NCBI GenBank assembly: GCA_022410635.1
Contig: JAJVDF010000957.1
Coordinates: forward strand, 246,241-310,240
From: Tretioscincus oriximinensis
Lineage: Eukaryota > Chordata > Lepidosauria > Squamata > Gymnophthalmidae
DNA length: 64,000 bases
Reading direction: 5' to 3'
The position numbers and the translations under genes are program-made. This document shows, piece by piece, positions 23,897-35,440 of this stretch. Numbering within the stretch: position 1 is the stretch's first letter; each line of letters starts with the position of its first letter. The notes under the pieces are model-generated. The model ran no database searches and was not told where the DNA came from. It saw nothing but the letters and a program-made list of their open reading frames with translations.

Positions 23897-25514
23897 GTTG
23901 CAGACATCCAATGAATGGTTAGCTCCTGTTATTAAAAGTATCACATCTTTCAAAAGCTGTGTTCACAAATGGAATAACTAATAACTCCTCCCAACCCTCT
24001 ATTGTGGTCACAGTCAAAAGTTAAGACCCCATGTATATTAAAATTGCCTTTTCTCTGAATTAACACCACTGGTTTTTCTCTGAACTGGCACACATGTAGA
24101 AGTGTCCTTACTGTATTTTCAGTGATTGTATTTTAAAAACTTATTTAATTAATCATTTTTGTTAACTACCCTGTGATTATCTAAAGATGAAATATGGGAA
24201 TCACATTTTTTAAAAAACAATCTATAATTATGTATTAACAGTATGAACTGTTATAGGAATCTAAGTGAAGCAATTCATATGATTTTGCTGATCAAGTCAG
24301 AAAGTGTAATTTCAGGATAATGATGATATGATGATAATTATATAAATACATTTGCTAACCCAGAAAAATAGCTCTTCTGAAATATTGTTTTGTTGTTTTT
24401 CAAACATAATTTTTACCACTAATGATGCCTGACTACAGTATTGGGTAGAATGAAACCCACTGTACAGAATATAATTCAATTATAAATATTGTTTAAGTAC
24501 CCAAAACATCCAGCTCTTAATTAAAGCTGTTCATGGTCACAATGATAGAAGGCTTAAAGATCATATGTACCCAAGGCTGATTTGAGGAAGAAATAATAAC
24601 TATAATGAATAATAACAAAAAAAAATATTTTTATTCTATTTTTTATAAAATAGGAAACAAGCAGATCAGATTACTTCATATAGTTTTCATAATTCCTCTT
24701 ATTCCCTCTAGTCTACCATTGCTACTGCCATTGCTGTTACTACTCAAGTGAATGTATCTTGGTCTTCATTCTTCTCCATAAATTCCATTACTATATTTAC
24801 TTGACTGCAGGAAATGGTCCACTTCTGGAGGCAACTTCTATATTCCTATAGTCTGTTCCCAGCCAAAAACACTGCAGTTGTTTTGGAACTATGGCAAGCA
24901 TGTGAACAATTTGCTGCCACTTTAAAAATAACTATGTGCACACAACATTCTTTTTAACATTTTATATGACAGTGCTCTTGTTAGAGCACAGCCAGGAGCC
25001 CTCACTCAGATTTTGCTTGAGTTACATTTGCCAGTGTTACAACTGAAAATATGCAGAATCCGAAAGACATGTCAGATTGGTATGAACATTAAAACTCCCA
25101 AGAAATGTGGATCTGTCTGCATAAGTGTGTGATGCAGACAAGAGACAAGCAGCAGCAGAGTTAAGAAGAAGGTCTTTTTTTACAGAACGCCCTCTTCAAA
25201 TGTGCCAAAGGGGGTATATTTCCATACCTAGAAATCTTTAGAAAAGAGCTTCATTTTTAGTCAGGATTTTGAGGTGAGAGGTAAGCTGGGGTCATCTAAC
25301 GTTCTTATGAAGGCACATCTTATCCACTGTGTGAAGTGATTGGGGAGGGGCTATTGCCCCTGTCATGTTGGCATTAGCCCTAAAATCCTAATCCTGCACA
25401 AATTATTCTTGCTTGTTGTGAAAACAATGTGGATGAAAAAATTGAAGCAGCAAAACTTTCATTCTGCGAGAAGCAAGGATTACAGAGAGCACAATGTGTC
25501 TCCCATGTATCTTT
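23897..25514. other. No recognised feature (1.6 kb)
   Basis: AT-rich sequence. An A/T-rich stretch near 24.6 kb contains a short imperfect inverted repeat. No coding or repeat-family signature. Confidence 0.45.
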
Positions 25515-26275
25515 ACATAAGAACATAAGAAGAGCCATACTGGATCAGGCCACAGCCCATCAAGTCCAGCATTCTGTGTCACACAGAGGCCCACCAGATG
25601 CACCTGGGCAGTCTGAACAGAGGGAAGCAAAATATGCTCCTGTTCATGACTCCCTGCAAATGGTATCTCAGGAGTCCTGCCTGTTGCTCCATTCCGGAGA
25701 CAACATCCAGACATCCATCCTAGTATCCATTTATACCCTTGGTGTCCATGAACCTGTCTAGTCCTGTCTTGAAACTATCCAAGCTGTCAGCTACCACTAC
25801 CTCTTCAGGAAGCAAATTCCACATGCCGATAACCCTCTGGGTGAAAAAATACTTTCCTTTGTCTGTTCTCACTTTTCTACCCAAATGTTTTAAGTAATGC
25901 CCTCTGGTGCTTGTGTTTTGTGATAGAGAAAACATTTTTTCTCTATTCACCCTGTCGATCCCATGCATGATTTTGTACACTTCAATCAGATCACCTCTCA
26001 GACGTCGCCTTTCAAGGCTGAAGAGGCCCAGACGTTGCAGACTGACTTCATAAGGGAGGTGCACCAGACCCTTGATCATTCTTGTTGCCCTTTTCTGCAC
26101 CTTATCCAGTTCCAAAATATTCCCCTTGAGATGTGGTGACCAGAATTGAACACAGTATTCCAAATGTGGCCTCACCACAGATTTATAAAGAGGCAAAACA
26201 ACACTTGCTGACTTGTTTTCGATTCCTTTCCGAATTATCCCCAACATGGAATTTGCTTTTTTTGCTGGGTTGACA
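25515..26275 (-). mobile_element. CR1 LINE, ORF2 C-terminus and 3' UTR
   Basis: The best preserved CR1 of the window. The minus strand has an open frame of 175 codons (26247 to 25720) reading SVVRPHLEYCVQFWSPHLK, KVQKRATRMIKGL, YEVSLQRLGLFSLERRRLRG and RVIGMWNLLPEEVV, which is the conserved region after the CR1 reverse transcriptase. The 3' UTR (CACACAGAGG, GATCAGGCC on the other strand) ends at a TTCTTATGTTCTTATG-type microsatellite near 25515. It is 5'-truncated before the RT active site, as most CR1 copies are. Confidence 0.9.
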
Positions 26276-27089
26276 TTTGTTCTACAGTGGTCTGCATGTG
26301 CCTGCTATTAAAGTACCTGGACATCACTAAAACTAGCAGAAAACAGAAAACGTTTCCTAATAATAACAACAACCAAAAAGGGCATCCGTTCTGGCAGAAC
26401 AAAAGCAAGAAGAGACCAGGAACCCTAAGAAAAATGTTAAAAATCTCACAATAATAAGTGCACATTTCAGTACATTAAAGTAGGAAACTAAATGATAAGG
26501 GGATATTAAAGAGGGTACAGAAAATGCAGAGAGGCTAAACATGTTCTTTTCTGCTTCTTTTAACTGGGAAAGGCATATTCTGCAGTTGGATCCTTTTTTC
26601 CCACAGAAAGTAATCCATAAAACTTTAATTTGATAGATGTAAGTAGGGAGACATGTAAGTATATCTTGGTAACCTGAATGCAGCTGACATACATCTAACA
26701 ATCCTTGGAAATTTCAAATGTGAAACTGCTGATCTCTTACAAAGTATTTCCCTAAGATTTGCTCTGTTAACAGCACATATTACATCATTTTTCCAAAAAG
26801 AACCAGGATGTTCCAACCACTGCTGGCTAGTCAGCTTAACGTGTATTAATATTGGTAGTGGTAGTAGTAGCAGCAGCATTATTATCAGTGTGACTTACTC
26901 TAACAATAAAACATAAAATAAACACAGAATTGGCACTAAAATGTAATCTAAATAAACATAAACAAATATATTGAATTAGAATACAGAAGTAAAATGGGTA
27001 TCAACTGATCATACAAATTGCAGAGTTAAATATACAAGCAAAAACCATTGCGTGCAAGAGCCAGGCTTAAATGGTGTTAAAGGAGAACC
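26276..27089. other. No recognised feature
   Basis: Unique-looking sequence beyond the CR1 5' truncation point. Short minus-strand frames have no recognisable domain. Confidence 0.4.
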
Positions 27090-27480
27090 TCATTCACAGG
27101 AAACGAAGAAAGGAAAATGGTTCCAGTGATATGGAGAAATGAACAAGAAAGGGTGCAGATGAGACCATGAGGAGAAAACTCTAAGACCTCTAGAATGTAG
27201 AGAATGTAAAACATGAGATGGCTGATAGAAGGCGACAAGGGCTGGAAGATAAGGAAGACCTAAGTTATGAAGAGCTTTAAAGTAGGAACTAAAAACTTGA
27301 ACTAGATTATATAAGGAATAGGAAGCCACTGATAAGATATAATAGGAGGGAGGGGTCATCAGGTTGAAAAGACTGAAAAATTATCTTAGCAGCAGAATGC
27401 TGGGTGAAAATCAAGAGAATAAGTTGACTTGCTGGAAGGGTGATCAAAAAAGGTTGCGGAAAGCCGATCAAAAAATGTGA
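27090..27480. repeat. Possible old LINE-derived repeat
   Basis: The stretch containing TATGAAGAGCTTTAAAGTAG, GGAAGCCACTGATAAG and AGTTGACTTGCTGGAAGGG has the flavour of the antisense of an L2-type 5' region. I cannot align it to another copy in this window. The call is from general familiarity only. Confidence 0.25.
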
Positions 27481-27649
27481 GGATCAAAAGACAGAGAAGA
27501 ATAAAAAAAAAACCCAAGAAATTCTAGATAAAATTAGAGGTAAAATTAGTGCAAACATTACTAAAGAAAAATCAACATGGTTTCTGCAAAAATAAATCAT
27601 ATACTATGAAGATTTTGGAATTTTGGGGCAGAATTTTTAGTAATTTTTT

Positions 27650-27850
27650 TCTCAGCCATTAATGAGACAGTCTTCCATCTGGGAGATTGGATTTCAAAGC
27701 TCTGTGCCAGACGTCGGGAGGGGGTGAGCGCCTTCCACTAGCCTGCAGCTCTAGCCAACTAAACTATTCGAAAGAGATGCAAATTAACTTGATGAGGAAG
27801 AGAGAATAAGGTGTAAGCCTTAAGATGTAAGTCTTCTTCGTCTTCATATC
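27650..27850 (+). mobile_element. tRNA-derived SINE (family S1)
   Basis: It shares with the copy at 56.0 kb the head-end segment CAGTCTTCCATCTGGGAGAT and the body CTTCCACTAGCCTGCAGCTC, and it ends in TCTTCTTCGTCTTC. The middle is partly deleted relative to the copies at 0.5 and 49.5 kb. Box B is degraded. Confidence 0.75.
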
Positions 27851-28399
27851 GATAAGCACAAGTATAATCCAGTTCCATTAGCTATCGGATCTTTCAGAAG
27901 ATTTTTGGATAAAGCATACCAAAGAGGACTTGCATAAATTTATTAGTGAAAGAATAAGATTGGTTTTTGCTTGGGAACTATTTGGTCTAGATGGGATGCA
28001 GTCTGATTCAGTAGGAGCCCTGATGTTTTGTTCTTGTTATTATGAATGTTTTTTATACCTCACCCTTCTCCCCTGAAAGGAGTCATTTTTCGCCTGAAGG
28101 CTTTCATCTATTCTGTCTTACCCACATGTTGTGGTGATACCCATTCATCTAACTGCAAATTTCTTTCCTTTCAAATAGCTGGGTTGGCTAAAGCTAAAAC
28201 TAGCAGAGGTTGCACAACCCTCTCCACAGCCACACACAAGGCTGTGAACTCTGATATCTCTGTTGAAACACTGACACTCTTAGCTTATTCCATCACCATG
28301 CCTCACCCCAAAAATAGTTTGCAGTGGTTTCACTTGTTCCTTAAGTAGACCACTCATTAAAATCAGATAGAGGGGACATTCTTGTAGTTTCTTGACCCC
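27851..28399. other. No recognised feature
   Basis: Unique-looking sequence with one uncharacterised 100-codon frame at 28046-28348 that lacks a recognisable domain. Confidence 0.4.
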
Positions 28400-28610
28400 C
28401 AAAGTCTCATGGGATGACAACATGATGAAAGAGCCTTATCTGTTGTGGATCCCAGACTGTGGAACAATCTTCTTCTGAAGATATGCTAGGCATACATTTT
28501 ACATGGTTTTCAGTACCTGAAAGGAATCAAACCCTTTAATGATTAGCTTCAGTCCTGCCAGATGATGATTATATTTTAATGTATTTTCTTTTTCTATTAA
28601 TATTAGTATT
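28400..28610 (+). mobile_element. L2-type LINE C-terminal fragment (degraded)
   Basis: AGAGCCTTATCTGTTGTGGA followed by CCCAGACTGTGGAACAATCT reads as a degraded RAFSVVDPRLWNNL, the L2 ORF2 C-terminal signature also seen at 3.9 kb. No tail repeat is preserved. Confidence 0.5.
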
Positions 28611-28951
28611 TGCTGAATATAATGTCACCATAATTTGAATCCACCTTTGGATCAGATTAGTCTTTTGCCTTCTGATTGGATGGAAATCTCTAGTACTAGA
28701 TTGGCAAAGCTGAATTATATCAGGGAAAAGATATATTTCCTATATAGATTGCAAGCATTCAACATACAAAGCATTTTATCACTGGTAGCTTGAACAATTG
28801 GGTTTGAATATTTAAATCTAAAAGCTTGAGTCTAAAAGCTTTATATAGGTCATTTTGATTTTTAAAAAAATATATTTAGGAATTCAGCAACATTTAATAA
28901 CATAAATTATACAAAAAACACAGCTTTGAAATGTTTTCTTGTGCATTTGCT

Positions 28952-29853
28952 GTTGCCACGGAAAGAAGAGTGGGAGGTCATACCATACTGATGAACAATA
29001 AATATTTATTAACTTATTAACAACCATTTCAAAACCCTAACGCAAACTCGTTAGATATATCGCAACCCAGAGTCTAAACATAAAGTGCATAAACAAACAT
29101 CAGAACCCAGAAGTGGAGAGAGTTAGGCCATGGCTTGAACCAGAGTGTGGTACGCGCAACAGCTTGGCAGTCGACCCAGGTCAGCCACCTGGCCTGACCA
29201 GCATTACTGGCCGCCAGCTGGGCCACGCCCCCTTTAAGTGGCCCATGTGGCGCCTGCTCCTCCCAGCGGGGTCGCCCATGCCCCAATATCTGCCTGACTC
29301 GGGTTAGCCTTTGACCCCGCAGGCCACACACCCTGTGACGTAGGCCCCCGGACTGCCTCCACCCGGCAGGTCAGCCCCTTCTTGGTCTAGGCTCCCAAGC
29401 CATCCAGCAGCATTAGCTGACCCACCCGATAGTGTGGGTACTCCCGGAGGGCCACCGAGGTTTGAGGGCCTTCAAGAATCTGTCCTGTGTAGAGCCCACC
29501 TCAGTGACTCCAAACTTGTGTTTCACCTGCCAATCCCCAAGCAGGCCCACAAGCTTGGAACCCTTTTAAGAAGGGCCCTCAATCTATGAGGTAGTCACTG
29601 GGGATCCTTTTATTCAGGTATTCTTGACTCCTCTCGACTTAGCCAAGCTGTGCCACCGCTACATCCATCGTACCATGACTGAAGGAGAGAAGAACTAGAA
29701 CAAATTAAGTTAGGGGGCGGGAATAAGGGTGGGTTTTGCGCCTCCGGTTTGAAGAAGGAGGAGATGGCAGCCGATGGAGGGTTTTTTACCCTCAGTTACC
29801 CGGAAGCTGCGTCATCACCACACGACCGTTTCCGGTCACGATTGGCAGCCGAT
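28952..29853 (-). mobile_element. GC-rich LTR-like element, copy B
   Basis: The reverse complement of this block follows copy A (17111-18101) end to end: start near ATCGGCTGCCA, a GC-rich inverted repeat with a degraded TATA box, GGCTGCCATCTCC, TTCAGTCATGGTA, CAGCTTGG, CTTCTTAAAAGGGTTCCAA, ACACAGGAC, ATGCTGCTGGATGGCTTGGG, GTTTGCGTTAGGGTTTT, then AATAAA and an end near GTGGCAAC. Many substitutions and small indels separate the copies, so they are independent old insertions rather than a recent duplication. Copy B lacks the duplicated poly(A) unit and is about 90 bases shorter. No clear target duplication. Confidence 0.65.
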
Positions 29854-30513
29854 TTATTGTTTTAACAAAGTAATGTTTTAAAAAAAACAACAAGGTTCTT
29901 TCTCTAATAGTTCAAATATCTGTAGTACAAAATTTGATATTGCTAAAATAAGTTCATAATTAAAATTATAACATATAATCATAAAAAATATCATAAAATT
30001 TTGACATTTGCAGAAAACTTGAAATTTATATATATATAAACGTACACCATTCAAATGTATCAGGACTTGGATTTAAAATGTTTTTACTAATTCAGGTAAT
30101 CTAGAATTAAATTTGACTCCTCAGTCCTAAATGAAAATGAAGTAGAATTACAATGAAATGAATAAAATATGTTGCAATATAGTTTGGACATGTTTGCACA
30201 GCCATAAAATTGTTCTCAGGACAATTGTTAAGCGCATTCATATGATAGTGATTAAGCTTCTCTCCCAATCCAAATTAAATCCTTGCTCCCACCACCCAAG
30301 ACGATGATAAGGTTGATTGACATAATGGGATTCAGTTTGAATTGTAAAGAGCATATGGGTGAGGAATCTGACATGCACCTTCATTACTCAGTCAACATTC
30401 TTGTATATCTACAAAATTGGGTGCAATGTAACACTGCTGCTAGCAAAAGCTGTTTAAGGACCTGTTAAGGTATCTATAATGTGCATTTTACTTATATTCT
30501 AGACTATAATATC
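29854..30513. other. No recognised feature
   Basis: AT-rich sequence with a short (TA)n near 30030. Nothing else identified. Confidence 0.4.
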
Positions 30514-30521
30514 TCCATAGG

Positions 30522-30714
30522 GAAGGCTGGCCAGATGACCCCTTTTTTTTTGGAGGGTGAGAACCCGGTTTTGGGGTGTCTCCCATTTTTTGCTGAGGAA
30601 AAAAAAATTGAAAAAAAAATTTTTTGAAAAGAAATTTCCTCAGCAAAAACCAGGAGGCACCCCAAAACTGGGTTTCCATCCACCCCCACCCCCAAGGGGT
30701 CATCTGGTCAGCCT
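30522..30714. mobile_element. Foldback (palindromic) DNA transposon, hAT-like
   Basis: Almost the whole unit is two inverted arms of about 85-95 bases. The left arm runs GGCTGGCCAGATGACCCC..GTTTTGGGGTGTCTCC..TTTTTGCTGAGGAAA and the right arm is its imperfect complement. Flanking octamers TCCATAGG (30514-30521) and ACCATAGG (30715-30722) agree at seven of eight positions, consistent with a hAT-type duplication. There is no coding capacity; overlapping frames on the minus strand are artefacts. Confidence 0.65.
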
Positions 30715-30722
30715 ACCATAGG

Positions 30723-32009
30723 AGAAATGCCCAAAATTCTTCAGCATTTACTTCCTGATTGTCCTCTTGTCAACTTCACAGGACAAAAGAGGCAGAGACT
30801 TGCAACAGGGTTATTCTGGATTTTAAAAATATTGCGATTTTTACCCTGTCATCTGCCTGAGGCCTTAGTGTTGTTCATCCTTCTGCAGCTGCCTAGTTTC
30901 TCACTTACACATGCTCAGTTCCTCCAATCAGGATGTGGGACAAGATCTTGTTGCAAACAACCTACACAGCCAATAAATTCAAAATACTGCAAAAATCCTT
31001 TAAACTGATATTAGCCCATTTTATTGGATTATAATGCAGAGTAATGGGGTAAATTGCTATTGGAACTTAAAATTATCTTTTAAACACACAGTAGGTGCTG
31101 CCCAAATGTCCTTAAGGTAGCTGATGTGTGCAGGTATTGCCTTTAATCTGAAATGAGATAGAATGAAGGTATGTGTGAACATGGAATTATTTCACAAATT
31201 TGCTGATGATACACACACAAACAAAAGACAAATTATAGACTATCTCTCTCATATACTATATGTGTTTAGGTTTTTTATATAGATATGTATAGTGTATGCG
31301 AGAAAAAAGTCTATAACATGGCATCTATAATTTGTATAGATATTTAATCTCTTCTCTTATTTGCTTTTGACAGTTTGATAGACATGCCCCATGTTCAGCA
31401 GCCAAAAGAAATGGTTTCCCTAGCAACAGGATCCATGTAGAATTTCTTTGAACACCTGTTCTTTCCACTCTAATTCTTTTCAGCTAAGTATCGCACACTT
31501 TAATGTAGGGTGTCTCCTGCGAAATGTCATGCACAAACCCACCCCCCTTTAACAGTGACAAGTGGCATGACTTTTGGCAAGGTCCACCTGATTTAAAAAC
31601 AAGCCTACCTACATGTCCTTTTCTTTTTACTGAGAATTACTATATATTTTCTATGAAGACAAGTCCAGCCCACCCAGCTTTTGTGTCTGTCTGATTGCAG
31701 CCTTAGCAGTCAGAGACATATTTGAACTTGAAAACTCTAGTAAGAAATGGCAGGCATTTTCAGAGCCTGAAATAAAAATACAGTACTGACACTGCTGCTC
31801 CACTATCACCCCTTAGGCTTCCCAGGCACACATAATACATAATTTATAAAGCACAATAATAGAAAAGGGCAATGTGTCTGAGCACTCAAGAAAATGACTG
31901 TTGTATTTCAACACATAGGTATAAAGCTAGTTGGATCCCTTGACCTGAGTTGCTTTTATATAACTTGCCATATTAGTGGTGTTTTACTACTTGTTACAAA
32001 GACAGTATT
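30723..32009. other. Mostly unrecognised; possible RT relic and imperfect hairpin
   Basis: Near 31197 one frame reads HKFADDT, reminiscent of a LINE reverse transcriptase active site, but nothing around it is recognisable. At 31229-31334 inverted arms CAAATTATAGA and TCTATAATTTG enclose a further imperfectly complementary interior. Otherwise unremarkable. Confidence 0.3.
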
Positions 32010-32306
32010 ATATTTTATTTATTTATTTATTTACATTTTATACTGCCCTATACCAGATGATCTCAGGACAATTAATAATAAAATCACAATTAACATGTTA
32101 AAAACAGCCACATCTAAAAACAGGGAAGAGACAGCAGTTTTTCTCAGCTAAAGGCCAGGCCAAAGAGATGCATTTTCTGAAAGTGCACAGAGAAGGTAAT
32201 TGATGCACCTCGAGGGGGAGACTATTCCAAAGACTAGAGGCTGCAAAAGAGAAAGGCATAGACTGTGCCACTACTGAGGGTGGTGGCACAGTCAGGAGGC
32301 CCTATT
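32010..32306 (-). mobile_element. L2-type LINE 3' end, left arm of an inverted pair
   Basis: On the minus strand: a LWNSLPLEVHQLPSLCTFRK-type ORF2 end, then a 3' UTR, then a (TAAA)n tail at 32012-32034. It resembles the L2 end at 3.9 kb. Its part from about 32094 to 32238 is repeated in inverted orientation at 32410-32554. Confidence 0.8.
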
Positions 32307-32409
32307 TATACTATTTGCTTATACAGAAGTCCTCTCCCTCAACAACATTTTGTCAAAGGCAATCCAAGGAATGTCTGTTATACGTAGATGTTATGTGTTA
32401 CATACAGTG

Positions 32410-32556
32410 TCTAGTCTTTGGAATAGTCTGCCCCTCGAGGTGCATCAATTACCTTCTCTGTGCACTTTCAGAAAATGCATCTCTTTGGGCTGGCCTTTAG
32501 CTGAGAAAAAGTGCTGTCTCTTCCCTGTTTTTAGATGTGGCTTTTTTTAACATCAG
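32410..32556 (+). mobile_element. L2-type LINE 3' fragment, right arm of an inverted pair
   Basis: It encodes SLWNSLPLEVHQLPSLCTFR in the plus direction and matches the reverse complement of 32094-32238 with about four differences in 145 bases, three of them C versus G. The spacer is about 171 bases. Homology stops soon after TTTTTAACAT, so the tail present in the left arm is absent. It is either a second insertion of the same subfamily or an inverted duplication. Confidence 0.75.
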
Positions 32557-32624
32557 ATATGTGATTTTCATTATTTTCATTCTCATTTTGGACATATTGA
32601 TACAAAAGGCAAGCTAAGAATTAA

Positions 32625-32860
32625 CATCATAAGAACATAAGAACAGCCATACTGGATCAGGCCACAGCCCATCTAGTCCAGCATTCTGTCTCACCCTGAG
32701 GCCCACCAGATACACCTGGTCAGTCTGAACAGAGGAAAGCATAATATGCACCTGTTCATGGCTCCCTGCAAATGGAGTCCTGCCTGTTGTTCCATCCCAG
32801 AGGCAACATCCAGAAATCCATCTTAGTACCCATGTATACACTTGGTGTCCATCATTTTAT
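32625..32860 (-). mobile_element. CR1 LINE 3' UTR fragment
   Basis: Plus-strand text CATAAGAACATAAGAACAGC, then ACTGGATCAGGCCACAGCCC, follows the CR1 3' UTR of 25.5, 42.4 and 63.7 kb. It stops after CTTGGTGTCCAT, before the ORF2 end, so it is a short 5'-truncated insertion. It uses slightly different bases from the youngest copies (for example TCTCACCCTGAGG for TGTCACACAGAGG). Confidence 0.85.
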
Positions 32861-35299
32861 AAAACTGAGTTTGCACTAAAAGAGTGCATACAAATGTCTA
32901 TGTGCAGGTTTCAAGAGCTTCTAACCCATATTAGGGAAACTAGAGAGTTAGTGGTGGTTAAAAAAACCCACAATATTATTGGCTGAAATCTGGTGAACTA
33001 TGAAAACCATTGAATACAATTATGCCAAGATTCTAATTTTATAGGAATGACAGAAAAAGGGTTGTTGTTTTTTAGGTAGTGTACTTTTGCATTAGAAAAG
33101 AAGAAATATAATTTTGTAGATACATGTAAAGTATTGCATATGGCCATGGTATGTCACAAGGTAGTCAATAGCAACTGGAATGTTCAGTTGAATCAAGCTC
33201 ATCTGCAGATAAGAATACCAGGATAAAAAGCAAATCTAATGTAAGGGATATGATGTCAATCTTCAAACCAAATTCCCAGAGGAGGATGTTATTTGGAAAT
33301 TGAGTTAAAGAAGACATCTGAAAAGGAAGAGGAGTTACAAATATAATGAGGGATTTTGGGGATTCCTGATTAACACATGTGTGAGAGAGAAAACATTCTG
33401 AGACATGTAACATGATTGTTCCTAAAGTAGAAAGATTGGACCAACCAAGGGAAATGAGATCCTGAATGATCCAATTCAAAACACCACTGTGATTAATCCA
33501 GAGACAACAGTGAGCTTTAATAATAGAGGGCAAGTTCTCCATAGATAACACAGAGATGTTAAGCATTTGTAAAAAGATACTTCCCCCAAATGAAGTAAAA
33601 AGGAAATTGAAGGGGGAAAGTTAGTTGAGTCCAATCACTCTAAATTATATGCAAATTATTCACTTTCATTTAAGCAAAGTCAACCAGGGTTGGGGCAAAT
33701 TCCCAACTAAATTCCATTCCCAGAGGTTGGCATCCTTGAGGTTGATTTGATATGTCAAATATTCCTTTAAATGCACCTTTTTAGATTATATCCAGAGTAT
33801 CTGCCAGCTATTACCAATCAGTCCCAAAGAGGTCACATTATACAATAGCCTTTCCTTATCTTTCTTATGCCAAACACCATCAGTCTAAGTGATCAATGCC
33901 ATTTTCATCTTATGATTCAAATCGGGTTTGGAAGGGACCAAGAACCATCCACCCCATGTGGAACCAGCCCATCTTGACTTCAGAGTGTGAAATAGAAAGT
34001 TCCCAGAACTTAAAGTTACTAATGGGATTTTTATGGCATACTTCTGGGACTGAATCTAGAGGCCTAGTGATGCAATACTGACTTCTTGCAATCGCTACAC
34101 CAACCTATCAATCCACTGCACTGTTCTCACCTAAATATATCACCTGAGAATATCTGGGAGACAAAGTGGTCTACCATCAGAATGCATACTAGAGCCTTGC
34201 TCAGTACTATCTCCTATGTAGAAATAGTTTCTATGCAGAGGTGTGACCCTCCCTGTAATACAGTCAATATTATTTTTTGCTGAATTATTTACATACTTAC
34301 ACATAATTCTTGTCAAAATGCATATGAGCTTTGCACACTTTCTATAATAGTAGGTTTAATGTTCATTTTTTTTCAATAACTGCTTCACCTAGAGGTTAGA
34401 TAGTCTTCCATGTGCACTATGATACATATCTTGTCATCACAGCAAAACTTGCTGTTAATAGACATGCTTCCCATAAATAGGAGAGCTGATTATCAGCAGG
34501 TGATTGAAGCACAGGAAATAGGGTCCTTTAGAGTGAAGGGAAAAAGACTATCAGCTCTGAAGTGCATATTTCTTTTTATATAAGTATGTAAATAAAAAAG
34601 AAAAAGAAAAAAGTTCAGAGCAGCCAAATATTTCAACGCTGTGGTATATGTTTGGGAAGCTTATTTTTAAACAGCAGGCTTAAATCACAGGTGTTCAGCA
34701 TATGGATAGTATTATCTTCAGTTGACTTAATTGCATATTATGTACCCTTTTGAAAAGCACTGTTTTTTCTCCAAGCTGTTTTCTGAAGATCTGAATTACT
34801 TTTACTCAGAAGCACTATTAGCTTAGCTCAACTGCTCCCATTAAGATGAAAAACTACCTCCTCCTTATCAAATGATAACAATGCTAAGTTTGTTTGCCCA
34901 TATCTGAACATAACTAATAAGACAATATGCTGTTTTGATTCTGGGAATAGTATGCTGTGTATTTTTAGCATCTCTAATGTTAGTTCAAATATACTTCGTC
35001 AATTGTTGCAAACAATCTTGTTCTATTGTGACAGTTGCTCCCAAGGAAACAAAATCATCATCGCCATGGTGTCTATCCCATCAGAATCTAAAGACTCACT
35101 GAGAATAGGACTGTTCAAAATTTGATCTGTCCTTCATGTGACAAGTTACATTTGATTACAAACGTATTTCAGGTAAGTAGATGGAGCAAAATAGAAACAT
35201 ATCAAGCCCAGCAATCTCTCACAAAATTATATTCCAAATAAACACCTCTTTATTCTTTTTGGGTGTCAGTAGTTTCCCAGTTTCATTCCATGAAGGTAG
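32861..35299. other. No recognised feature (2.4 kb)
   Basis: Contains a 133-codon minus-strand frame (33566 to 33165) and some shorter frames. I cannot assign any to a family, and the surrounding reading frames are full of stops. No repeat ends seen. Confidence 0.4.
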
Positions 35300-35440
35300 T
35301 TGGGTGAACTTGGGCTAGTCATGGTTCTTCCAAGCCTTCTCAGCCCCACCTTTTTAGCATGGAATCTGTTGTGAAGAAAGAACAAAATATCATGAGTTGC
35401 TCTGGGTTAAGAAAAAGGCTATAAAACCAACTCTTCTTCT
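35300..35440 (+). mobile_element. Sauria-type SINE, 5'-truncated
   Basis: It begins within the body (TGGGTGAACTTGGGCTAGTC), continues CAGCCCCACCTTTTTAGCAT and ends AAAAGGCTATAAAACCAACT plus CTTCTTCT, the standard Sauria tail linked to BovB-type LINEs. The tRNA-like head is missing. Confidence 0.75.

Noticed and set aside
31190..31225. HKFADDT reading resembling a reverse transcriptase active site
   Set aside because: No other RT block is readable on either side, so it may be chance.
33165..33566. 133-codon minus-strand frame
   Set aside because: No recognisable domain and neighbouring frames are full of stops. Such lengths occur by chance in 64 kb.
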